Shown here piece after piece: positions 55,065 to 63,582 of a DNA stretch of 64,000 bases. The DNA is from Azolla caroliniana (taxonomy: Eukaryota; Polypodiophyta), in assembly GCA_043228905.1 (NCBI GenBank), contig JBHGNT010000001.1:23560001-23624000 (forward strand). Reading direction: 5' to 3'. The notes beneath the pieces were generated by a model. The model was not told where the DNA came from and searched no databases. It saw only the letters and a program-made list of their open reading frames with translations. Made by a program: the position numbers and the translations under genes. The first letter of the stretch is position 1, and each line of letters starts with the position of its first letter.

Positions 55065-58000
55065 ATGTCGTATAAAGAGGAGACACCGGTCACTTGTAAG
55101 CGCCCTTGTACAAGGTCAGTTACGAAGGCAGTGCAGGAAGCGTTCATTGCGCAAGAACAGCCGGAATCAAGCACAAAGTGGTCGAAACTTCCTGACTTAT
55201 CCGATCAATTACCTTCAGACGAAAAACAGACAGAAGAGGTATCGTTTTACGACATTTGGGACGATATGCCTTATACTTATTCTAAGTTCCGGGAAGGAAC
55301 AGATGCGGAAGCACATGTTAGGGATTTCTTAACGACATGGGAGATTAACCATGGAGCTCAGCGATTGTCGGCAGATGCCGAAGATAAGTCAAAAATCGCT
55401 GAGTTCGTCTTATCATTAGACGGATATTCTGCCAATTGGTTTGCGCAGAACGGTCTTCAAGGATTTCCATCCTTTGAAGTGTTAACTAGTAAATTTTTAC
55501 AATTATTTCATCAACAAATTCCGCAAAAGGATTTGATTGCGCAATTTTATGCGTTATATCAAGAAAAAAATGAAACAGTATCTCAGTTTGTGATACGATT
55601 TCAGAACTTACAGCTTCAGATTTCAAGGCCGATTCCGGATAATGAATTAAAAGAAGTCTTTTTGGAAGCTGTAAAAGAACCATTAAGGACGACATTGAAA
55701 GTGTTCGATTTTCGAAATCAGACTATCGAACAAGTAATTGATAAAGCAATAGAAATGGGTCGACCACCAGTCAATGTTCAGAGTATGGACATGTCGGCAT
55801 TACACCGTACATTACCGACAATAGAGGAGTTACAATTTCGACAAGCAGTTCAATGCACCACTTGTTTAAATACGGGGCATTCGGCAATTGAATGTACGTT
55901 AAGAACACATTGTACAATATGTCATTCAAAGTTACATTCAGTAGAACAATGTGAATATAATCTGCTTAATAAGACTACGGCGTCAGTACGACAAATTTTT
56001 ACTGACAATGGTTACCAAAATAACAATAATCTGTTCAATGGTTATCAAAATAATAATTTTTCACAAAATCAGCAAAATGTACAACAAAATCCGGTTCTAC
56101 AGCCAAATCAGATCTTTTCACAACAAAATATGCAACCCACTCAGGTGACTCAAGCATTTCAACCAGGTTTTGCTCAATCCAACCCACCATTCGTACAGAA
56201 TCCGAATCAATATTTTCAACAAAATAATCAAAGTTTCCAACAAGGTAACCCACCATTTCAAGGGTTTCAACAGAATTGTCCGAATGTGCAACCGAATTCT
56301 ACATTTCAACCAAACCCGACATTTCAACCGGGTAATATGACCTTTCAACATAATACTCAAACCGTTCCACAAAATAATCAAATGTTTCAACAGAATAATT
56401 TTCCGCCAAATCAGGAGTTCGGGATAACACAAAATGTAGCACAACCAAATGATAATACTGAACAATTTAGGCAGAATCGGTATAAAAACAAGAGATTTTA
56501 CAAACCAAAAGCTACACGTCAATACCAACAAAACCCGAGTGGTAATGAAGAGCAACAATTTAATAACGGCCAATTTGCACATGGAGAGACCAGTGCAACA
56601 TTTGTACCCACTTGTTATATTTGTCGACAACTAGGCCATTATGCTAATCAATGTCCGGTTAAAGGAAAGGGTACAGCAGTTAATATGGTAATACCGGAAG
56701 TTCAGCAAGTAACGACACGCAGCAAAAGCAGACAATCAGAGTGGGAAATTCAGGAAGAAGTTCGGAAGGCGGCAAAAGAATGGGTGGACGAAGCAAATCA
56801 AAGTAATGTGAATCGAATGTTACAAGACAATAACATTGACCAGAACATCGCTGTACAACAATCATTGGGGAATAAGGAACAGGAAGAAACTTGGAAACTG
56901 TTGGCTGATTGCCAAGTGTCATTACCACTTACGGGCTTACTTAAGTTAGTACCAAGGTTTACAGAAAAAGTGGCAGCATTAATTGCATATAAAGGTTCCG
57001 AACAAATAGCAGTACACTACAATCAGCCAAGTAATAACCCTTCGATCATGGATGAACAGAATCCGTCGATTAAGGTAATACTTTACGGGCAAGAAATCGG
57101 AAATGTGATTATAGATGGAGGCTCGGGTGTTAATGTGATTAACAAAACTACATGTGAAAAACTGGGAATCACGGAATGGGAAGCATGTCCGTTTTGGTTA
57201 CGAATGGCAGATACAAGTACGGTACGACCGATTGGTTTGCTTCGACAACTGGATGTAATAATCGGGGGACACAGTTTTCAGATTTCGGCAGTAATTTTGC
57301 AGTTAGAAACACAGGGAGCATACCCCTTGTTATTGGGGAGACCATGGTTAAAGACAGCTAATATTAAACAAAATTGGAAACAAAATGTGCTAACATTTAG
57401 GAAAGGAAAAACTAAGGTCAGGATTCCAACGCACAACAAAGTGACAACAAGCAAACAGAGTTTACCTGTACATGCAGAAGCAGTTAATATGATGGAAGGT
57501 TTGGACGAGGAAGAAGAAAGTCAGTATTTCGATGATAATCAGAAAATCATCCCTCTATTTGAGGTAGATATTTTGCAAGCATTAACACCATATGTAGACT
57601 CACACGAAGAAGTGCCAATAGATGAGCAAACAATGAAAGAAATACGAATGCAACAAGAAGCTACAGATAAGGAAATGAAGGTATCTCAGAGAGTGCAAGC
57701 CTCAGCATTGGAGGAGATCGATTTGGCAGGAGTAGAGGATGCTGAAAGAAAAACAGTCTTGATTGCTAGAGACTTGGCGGAAAATGATAAACGGACATTA
57801 ACAACATTACTATTACAATATAAAGATGTTTTTGCATGGTCGTTTGACGATATGAAAGGTCTGGATCCCGCTTTTTGTCAACATCAAATCAATTTGCATA
57901 AAGATGCAAAGCCAGTACAACAACGCAGGTACAGGTTGAATCCGAATTATGCTATCAAAGTAAAAGAAGAAATCGATAAACTCTTAAAAGTAGGATTTAT

Positions 58001-58487
58001 TCGACCCGTCAAAAAATCAACATGGTTGAGTCCGATAGTAGTAGTCCCGAAAAAGAATGGGAAAATTCGCGTATGTGTGGATTACAGAAAATTGAATGCA
58101 ACGACAATTACGGATGCGTTTCCGTTGCCATTCACAGATGGGATATTAGATGCAGTAGCGGGACATGAAATTTATAGTTTCTTGGATGGGTTCAGTGGGT
58201 ACAACCAAGTACAGATGAATCCGGAAGATCAGGAAAAGACAGCTTTCGTCACAGAATGGGGTGTCTTTGTGGCAGTAGTAATGATGTTCGGTTTAAAAAC
58301 AGCTCCAGCTACATTTCAGCGGGTAATACAGGAAATATTCGGGGAATATATTCCAGCTTTCATGCAGGTGTTTTTAGATGATTTTGCAGTATATAGTCGG
58401 AAAGCTGATCATTTTGAGCATTTACGGCTATGTTTAGAAAAATGTCGAAAAGGGCGTCGGAGCAGGTTCGCAAAGAGGCTTTATTAG
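55065..58487 (+). CDS. Gypsy-E gag-protease-RT (1140 aa, RT truncated)
   Basis: Capsid-like region near residues 60-230 (YSANWFAQNGLQGFPSFEVL, QLFHQQIPQKDLI). Zinc knuckles at 264-277 (CTTCLNTGHSAIEC) and 283-296 (CTICHSKLHSVEQC). Then about 200 residues rich in Gln, Asn, Pro and Phe with repeated FQQN/FQPN units, and a third knuckle at 517-530 (CYICRQLGHYANQC). Protease at D684 (IIDGGSGVNVIN) with YPLLLGRPWL. RT shows VDYRKLNATTI, FGLKTAPATFQ and FLDD with D1105/D1106. Homology ends just after HLRLCLEKCRK, where a deletion fuses it to integrase-tail DNA in another frame. RT thumb, RNase H and the integrase core are absent. Confidence 0.9.
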   Translation: MSYKEETPVTCKRPCTRSVTKAVQEAFIAQEQPESSTKWSKLPDLSDQLPSDEKQTEEVSFYDIWDDMPYTYSKFREGTDAEAHVRDFLTTWEINHGAQRLSADAEDKSKIAEFVLSLDGYSANWFAQNGLQGFPSFEVLTSKFLQLFHQQIPQKDLIAQFYALYQEKNETVSQFVIRFQNLQLQISRPIPDNELKEVFLEAVKEPLRTTLKVFDFRNQTIEQVIDKAIEMGRPPVNVQSMDMSALHRTLPTIEELQFRQAVQCTTCLNTGHSAIECTLRTHCTICHSKLHSVEQCEYNLLNKTTASVRQIFTDNGYQNNNNLFNGYQNNNFSQNQQNVQQNPVLQPNQIFSQQNMQPTQVTQAFQPGFAQSNPPFVQNPNQYFQQNNQSFQQGNPPFQGFQQNCPNVQPNSTFQPNPTFQPGNMTFQHNTQTVPQNNQMFQQNNFPPNQEFGITQNVAQPNDNTEQFRQNRYKNKRFYKPKATRQYQQNPSGNEEQQFNNGQFAHGETSATFVPTCYICRQLGHYANQCPVKGKGTAVNMVIPEVQQVTTRSKSRQSEWEIQEEVRKAAKEWVDEANQSNVNRMLQDNNIDQNIAVQQSLGNKEQEETWKLLADCQVSLPLTGLLKLVPRFTEKVAALIAYKGSEQIAVHYNQPSNNPSIMDEQNPSIKVILYGQEIGNVIIDGGSGVNVINKTTCEKLGITEWEACPFWLRMADTSTVRPIGLLRQLDVIIGGHSFQISAVILQLETQGAYPLLLGRPWLKTANIKQNWKQNVLTFRKGKTKVRIPTHNKVTTSKQSLPVHAEAVNMMEGLDEEEESQYFDDNQKIIPLFEVDILQALTPYVDSHEEVPIDEQTMKEIRMQQEATDKEMKVSQRVQASALEEIDLAGVEDAERKTVLIARDLAENDKRTLTTLLLQYKDVFAWSFDDMKGLDPAFCQHQINLHKDAKPVQQRRYRLNPNYAIKVKEEIDKLLKVGFIRPVKKSTWLSPIVVVPKKNGKIRVCVDYRKLNATTITDAFPLPFTDGILDAVAGHEIYSFLDGFSGYNQVQMNPEDQEKTAFVTEWGVFVAVVMMFGLKTAPATFQRVIQEIFGEYIPAFMQVFLDDFAVYSRKADHFEHLRLCLEKCRKGRRSRFAKRLY

Positions 58488-58816
58488 TATTAGAAGAAGA
58501 ACGGATTCAATCAATGTCAGCACTAGAACACAAGCAGAGACAAATCAAGGCATTCGTAAATCGACATCGAAGGAAATCGGAAGAGCAATTCGAAATTGGG
58601 AAACCGGTATTGGTATTCCAGACGAGAATGGGACTTATGCCTGGGAAACTCCGGTATAGATGGACAGGTCCAGTATGGATAATTAATAGTAAAAATGGTA
58701 CGTATCAGCTGGGATCATTAACCGGAGAGTTTTTACCGAAATGGGTAAATGGATTCCGGCTTAAACCGTATTTGGGAGATATGCCGGTAAATCCGTTTAT
58801 TCAAACGGAAGAGTAA
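58430..58816 (+). pseudogene. Gypsy-E integrase C-terminal tail
   Basis: Real homology starts near 58450 (KRASEQVRKEALLVLEEERI) and contains the post-integrase block PGKLRYRWTGPVWI, NGTYQLGSL and VNGFRLKPY, typical of gypsy integrase C-termini. The preceding MFRKMS is out-of-frame RT sequence. Stop TAA at 58814-58816 merges with the A-run. It has no start of its own and probably is not translated. Confidence 0.82.
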
Positions 58817-58837
58817 AAAAAAAAAAAAAAAAAAAAA
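58815..58837 (+). repeat. Run of 23 A at the pol / extra-ORF boundary
   Basis: Immediately follows the integrase tail, starting within its stop codon, and is followed by ACTAACTAAC. It may be an internal purine tract used as a second plus-strand primer, or the scar of a reverse-transcribed poly(A) tail. Confidence 0.9.
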
Positions 58838-59018
58838 CTAACTAACTCACTCAATAGTTCTTGTCAAATGCAGAAATACAATCTTGCCATAACAGTCTGA
58901 ATCGACTATAAATAGAAAGAGTAATTGCATGATTATTAGTAAGTAGTACAACCACTACACGAAGAGTGAATACTAATTAATTCCTACATTAATAGCAATT
59001 ACTATTCTTTAAGTCATC
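58838..59018 (+). other. Spacer between the A-run and the extra ORF
   Basis: 180 bp, AT-rich. Includes 'gactataaatag' near 58904, a possible TATA box for a subgenomic transcript of the extra ORF, about 110 bp before its ATG. Confidence 0.35.
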
Positions 59019-60563
59019 ATGCATAAGTTAATATCTTTAAAGCATATTTCTGTATCGTCTGTGTCGCCAAAACAACAGAAACGAGTGCAGATATCGAAAC
59101 AGTCTGAGCCTTCGTGCCCTAGTTCGCCCAAACTCTGTTTTTCTGATTTTCATCGCTACAGAAGCTGTGCAGATCTCCAACCGTCATCAACAAGTGATTC
59201 AGAACAAGCAAACACAGAAGTCATGCCGATTCCTGTGTCTGAAGAACTGCGATTGTGGCTTCATGAGAGAAACTTACAAGGTTTCATCAAAGTAGCAGAA
59301 GCGGAACCTCATCCGCAGGCGGAAGAATTGGTACAACAAATAGACATCACCAAAATCACCACAAAGAAAATACGAAATGCATTACAGATGCCAAGAGGAG
59401 GCTTTGAGGCAGTTAAAAAACCTTCATCAGAAGCACTCCAATCGTATTTCGGGGAATACTCACCCTCAGCAAAAGCATATCAGACTTATGGAGGTAGGGA
59501 TGAGTTTTTCCATGAAGTGGCTAGATTTTTATTAGAGGTGGGATTTGTCAGTCTTCGTTTTTATTGTATGCCGAAAAAAAGGGCTGGGTTTATCATAGCC
59601 GCATACGAAAAAGAGGATTTCAACTGGCCACTATTGTTGGGGGAAGCTCTGAGAGAGCAGCTACAAGGGGTAAAAACAGGAAAACCGATGAAGCAAATTT
59701 TTGGTCGTTGGATATCGGTATTGTTTCCGATTCAAGAATCGGAAACTCCTGTTCAGTCAAGAAGACCACCGATAGTACAAGCACCGCGAAGACACCGACA
59801 GGTAGTACATGAAGAATGGATAGAGGAAGAATCGGCACATGCCGATAATATACAAACAAATATGCCTCAGTCGGAACCACCAAGACCAGAGAATTCCGAA
59901 AACAGGCAACCAACAGCCGAACAAGAAACAGTTGACAATTTGATAAACAAGCAACAGCTGACAGAAAATCGACAACAAGCAGAGAAGTTGCGACAAAGGA
60001 CAAGGATTAAACAAAAGGCTAATCGGCAATTCCAACCAGAAAACAGTGAGGGGTCAGCACCGAAAAGGCAACGCACAAAGGAAAATTCGAATACGCCTGT
60101 AGTGGCAGAAGTAATAAAACCAGGGAATGAGAGTGTTTCGACACAACCTCAACAAGGACAATCTTCAAAAGTAGCAATTCGGGAAGCACATGGGTACTTG
60201 GATATTCCACCAGCAGCACATGAATTAGCTGCCATTTTACAGTTCGGAACTTCATACGAACTGGTTGAATGGTTGGCTAAAAGAATGACAGAAGTATCAG
60301 AACGGCTGGCTCAAGAACATAATGACCGAATAATGATACAGAAAGCCTTACGAGGAGTGTTGGAACCTCAAGAAAAAGCAGAGATAGAGAAAATCGGCCG
60401 GAAAAGAAGTGCACAGAATAGAGGGGAGGCTATTGAAATGCCACCATTACATGAAGCACTGGTCGAAATTCATAAAGAATATGAAACGGCACGCAGAGCA
60501 GCCAATGATATGGCTGAAAGATACAAAAGTGTATCAGCATCGGCGGAGGTGCTGAAACATTAG
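59019..60563 (+). CDS. Gypsy-E extra ORF, first part (514 aa, unknown function)
   Basis: I do not recognise a family. Residues about 1-70 are Ser-rich and basic. Residues 75-235 look globular (ELRLWLHERNLQGFIKVAEA, then FGEYSPSAKAYQTYGGRDEF, EVARFLLEVGFVSLRFY, FGRWISVLFPI). Residues 240-385 are low-complexity and rich in Gln, Glu and Arg, with basic KQKANRQ and PKRQRTKE stretches that could serve as nuclear signals. Residues 390-514 contain an AAHELAAILQFG segment and a heptad-rich coiled coil. No signal peptide or membrane segment, so it is not env-like. The TAG at 60561-60563 is in frame with the next segment and could be a mutated CAG. It lies between pol and the 3' LTR, where plant elements sometimes keep accessory ORFs. 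Confidence 0.75.
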   Translation: MHKLISLKHISVSSVSPKQQKRVQISKQSEPSCPSSPKLCFSDFHRYRSCADLQPSSTSDSEQANTEVMPIPVSEELRLWLHERNLQGFIKVAEAEPHPQAEELVQQIDITKITTKKIRNALQMPRGGFEAVKKPSSEALQSYFGEYSPSAKAYQTYGGRDEFFHEVARFLLEVGFVSLRFYCMPKKRAGFIIAAYEKEDFNWPLLLGEALREQLQGVKTGKPMKQIFGRWISVLFPIQESETPVQSRRPPIVQAPRRHRQVVHEEWIEEESAHADNIQTNMPQSEPPRPENSENRQPTAEQETVDNLINKQQLTENRQQAEKLRQRTRIKQKANRQFQPENSEGSAPKRQRTKENSNTPVVAEVIKPGNESVSTQPQQGQSSKVAIREAHGYLDIPPAAHELAAILQFGTSYELVEWLAKRMTEVSERLAQEHNDRIMIQKALRGVLEPQEKAEIEKIGRKRSAQNRGEAIEMPPLHEALVEIHKEYETARRAANDMAERYKSVSASAEVLKH

Positions 60564-60635
60564 TTTTGTAACATACAGGCAGAAAATAAAGAACTAAAAG
60601 AAAGTCTGAACAAATGGGAAACACAGGCACGGCTT

Positions 60636-61691
60636 ATGGTGTCGGAGTCAGAATGGCAGCAGAAATTGGAGGACGCTGAGAAAGCACATCAAGCAGAAAC
60701 AACAAGGGCCAACAATGCTGTATTTCGAACTACAGAATTAGAAAAACAAATAGAAACCATTCAGAATGGTCAATACAAAGTTCTCAAAGAAAAAAATCAA
60801 TTAATAAACGAATTACAACAAAATCTAGAAGAAGCTAAGACGGCCAATCATACATATACCGAACAAATTGAAGAATTCGAAAGGTATATAGTGTCACAGG
60901 AAAGTCAATTGACAGAAAAAGAGCGGAATCTTGAAGAAGTCAACAGAAGAATTACGGAACAGCAGGAGGAATGGAGCAAAGAGAAATCGGCATTCGAACA
61001 ACAACTGGACGAAATTCGGAAGATATCGGAACAAAGACGGCTGGATATATATGTAGTCGAATCCAAACTAATGCAAGCTGAAAGTGAGAACCGAACCACT
61101 ATTACAGATTTACGGAAAGAGTTGCAAACCGCCCAATACGTCGCAAGCATCACTAGGGACAAAGTGCAGCACATCATAGGGAAACATCGAAACCTAGCAA
61201 AGAAAATGATCGATGAATCCCTTGCGCAAGGATGGAAGTTATGGACGGCACAAGCGACGGAATTACAGTTATTGCGTGCCGACAAAAATAACCGTCAGGT
61301 CCAAGGTGCAGGTTTTTTTAAAATGGCACAAAAGGATATTGACAATATCCAAGAGGATATCATGAAAGATATGGACGAAATTGCGGCATTTTACAGAGAA
61401 GAAATTCAACGTATTATGCAAGAATTCGACAAAAATGATATAGGCACTTCCGTCCAGTTGGATAAAATCGAAGCCGAAAGAACCAGCAAGACTCCTGGTC
61501 TTCAAGCTCCCGGAAGAAGTGAACCAGAGCAGCCAACCGAATCACAACATTCAAAACCTACTCCGAATGACGACTGTGACACAGATGAAGATGAAGATGA
61601 AGAGGAAGATATAGGTGGAATACATCCAAGGCCAAAAGAGCCTTCGATTTTTGATATTCTGAACGATTCGGATGAAGAGCTACAGGAATAG
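60636..61691 (+). CDS. Gypsy-E extra ORF, second part: coiled coil with acidic tail (351 aa)
   Basis: Same frame as 59019-60563. The 24 codons between them are open apart from the TAG. Residues 1-190 form an almost continuous coiled coil (repeated E/K/Q heptads, for example ELEKQIETIQNGQYKVLKE and QQLDEIRKISEQRRLD). Residues 190-270 are helical. The tail has a stretch of Asp and Glu (CDTDEDEDEEEDIGG) and ends FDILNDSDEELQE. Composition suggests a self-assembling or scaffold protein; this is inference. Together the two parts would make a protein of about 890 residues if the TAG were read or absent. Confidence 0.75.
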   Translation: MVSESEWQQKLEDAEKAHQAETTRANNAVFRTTELEKQIETIQNGQYKVLKEKNQLINELQQNLEEAKTANHTYTEQIEEFERYIVSQESQLTEKERNLEEVNRRITEQQEEWSKEKSAFEQQLDEIRKISEQRRLDIYVVESKLMQAESENRTTITDLRKELQTAQYVASITRDKVQHIIGKHRNLAKKMIDESLAQGWKLWTAQATELQLLRADKNNRQVQGAGFFKMAQKDIDNIQEDIMKDMDEIAAFYREEIQRIMQEFDKNDIGTSVQLDKIEAERTSKTPGLQAPGRSEPEQPTESQHSKPTPNDDCDTDEDEDEEEDIGGIHPRPKEPSIFDILNDSDEELQE

Positions 61692-61735
61692 GCGTGGGTT
61701 CGCTGGACAAGGTCCTGGCCCACGGACGTGCCAAG

Positions 61736-62192
61736 TGTTACCCGGACCCGGACAGTCAGTTTTACCGAACAAGTGGGAAAACGTCGAAAACGGAGTCGGT
61801 TCGGATCGACTGTTCGGATCAATGACTCAGCAGTAAACGAAGAGAACTAAGTTAGTTAGATAATTTTGTAATTCTTGATAGTAAGTAGGAATAGTTCTTG
61901 ATGAGAAAAGACCTTCGGTATACCTATAAAAGGGAACCGAAGGCATTGTAAGAAAGGTCGTTTTATTTAGTAATATAAGTTTAAGTTAGGAATATCCTGT
62001 ACGGATTCTGTGTTCTTCCTATTGTCTATGTTGTTAAGTGCAAGCTTCCTAATTTATAACTAAGTAACGATCACGGTAATTACCGATTAATATAGTATAA
62101 TTCCGTTCGTAAAACACAATTACTTGTTAGAACGTTGGGTAGCGACGCTCACTCTTCTGTATCGGTAGTAGTTAGTAATTAGCCGATTAACA
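61736..62192 (+). repeat. Gypsy-E 3' LTR
   Basis: Direct repeat of 54549-55005. Preceded by 'acggacgtgccaag', which is not purine-only. Confidence 0.95.
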
Positions 62193-63545
62193 ATCTAAAA
62201 GTGCTAGGACAGGTACTAGGGGCGTACTTTTAGTACTAACAATGACTTGGGCTAGGAACAGATTGCTAACTTGCTTGGAAGGAATGGAACCACTAATGGG
62301 CTCTACAGATCTAGGGTTGCTGTCCAACCAAATGGCTCCTATTTTGGCTGGACTCAATCGTTTAACTCTTCATCTAATTGACTAAGGATTTAAAATTTGT
62401 TTGAGATACTTGGGCTATTAGTACTATGAATACTATTTGACACTCTATTAGTACTATTAATACTATCAGACACTCCGAAGGGAAGAATTGACTTGGGTTT
62501 AGTACAGGCGACGATTTGATTTACCTGTCTTCTTGGTCTATGGGGACAATTGATGGCGATATGCCTTGGTCCACCGCAATAAAGACATAATCAATTGGCA
62601 CGTCGTCGTTGCTTTTCTTCTTCCGATAACGGGCCGCGTCGACGCATGGTGTCGATCTCCATCGGTGTCGGAATATTGGCTTGAGGTACGTCGCATGCAA
62701 ATGGTTTAGCCGTGACTAAGGCGTATGTGGGTTCCGGCCGAGAGTGTGGTATTTGTAATTGACGTTCCGAACGCCATTCGAAAAGGCGGTTGTCGCATCG
62801 GACCGCTCGACTGATTGCCTCCCGTAAGAGACTTTGGTTCTTCGGGGAAGGTTAAAAGCAAGTCTTTGACATCGTTGCGCAAGCCGTAGTGAAACTATTC
62901 CATGAGGGCCTGATCATCCCAGGGGATATCTGAGGCAAGTAGACGGAAATTCGCCGCGTAGGCAGAGGCTAGACAATCGCCTTGACGCAATCTTCGGATT
63001 TTGTTGATCATCGCCCCGATGCTGTCGGTATCTCCAAAGCATGCTTTAAACTCACTAATAAAATCTTCAAAGTTATTAAGCAAGGGCGATTGTTTTTCTA
63101 GAAGCGGAGCGAACCATGCCAAGGCTGAGCCGCTAAGTAACGTGCCTATTAGGCCGACTCGAGATGCATCAGTGAGATATCGGGAAGGATGCATCTGGAT
63201 GACTAAGCGTACCTGATTAAGGAATCCCCGGAATTGCGATCGCGTTCCATCAAATTTCATAGGAAGTCCAATCTTGGGCTCTTTATGAAATCCTTGGGGA
63301 CTTGATCCTTGTTATTGCAACGCTGCTTCGAGTTGTTGTACCCATAACGCTAACTCCCCATGTTGTTGTCGCATTTGTTGTTTTTCTAGAGCGATTTGTT
63401 GCAGATCCCCTATCAACCGTTGGTTTTCTTGTTCGAGGGCAACAAACTTTTCTTTTAGACACTGTAGCTCAGAGAAAACGGATTGATATTCTTGGGCGCT
63501 AACAGTAGCCATAGTATAGAAAAAGGATAGGAGGAGGAGGGAAAA
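62193..63545 (-). pseudogene. Gypsy-D gag and start of protease
   Basis: The likely gag start is MATVSAQEYQSVFSELQ (near 63511), followed by a coiled-coil. A TAA (CAA expected) interrupts at 63312. Capsid-like KFDGTRSQFRGFLNQVRLVI then continues to a TAG (CAG expected) at 62895. Further left, the nucleocapsid region is frameshifted. The segment ends at 62193 with codons for LALLD, completing the protease DSG motif across the Gypsy-E insertion. Confidence 0.82.
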
Positions 63546-63582
63546 CGACAAGTAGACTTGAGGAAGGCAAATTGGTTCAAAC

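Larger units (their letters stand above)
54549..62192 (+). mobile_element. Gypsy-E: young Ty3/gypsy element with an extra ORF and deleted pol
   Basis: Plus strand. LTRs 54549-55005 and 61736-62192 (both 457 bp, about four differences), TGTTACCC...GATTAACA. The target duplication ATCTA (54544-54548 and 62193-62197) is perfect. TATA box CTATAAAAGG near 54738. A primer-site-like TTTTGGCACGCCCGG follows the 5' LTR by about 10 nt. Contents: gag-protease-RT (55065-58487), integrase tail (58430-58816), a run of 23 A (58815-58837), and a long extra frame (59019-61691) before the 3' LTR. No clear polypurine tract precedes the 3' LTR. Confidence 0.93.

Noticed and set aside
59019-61691. Envelope-like gene in Gypsy-E
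   Set aside because: The position fits, but there is no signal peptide, hydrophobic membrane segment or cleavage-site pattern. The protein is coiled-coil and acidic.
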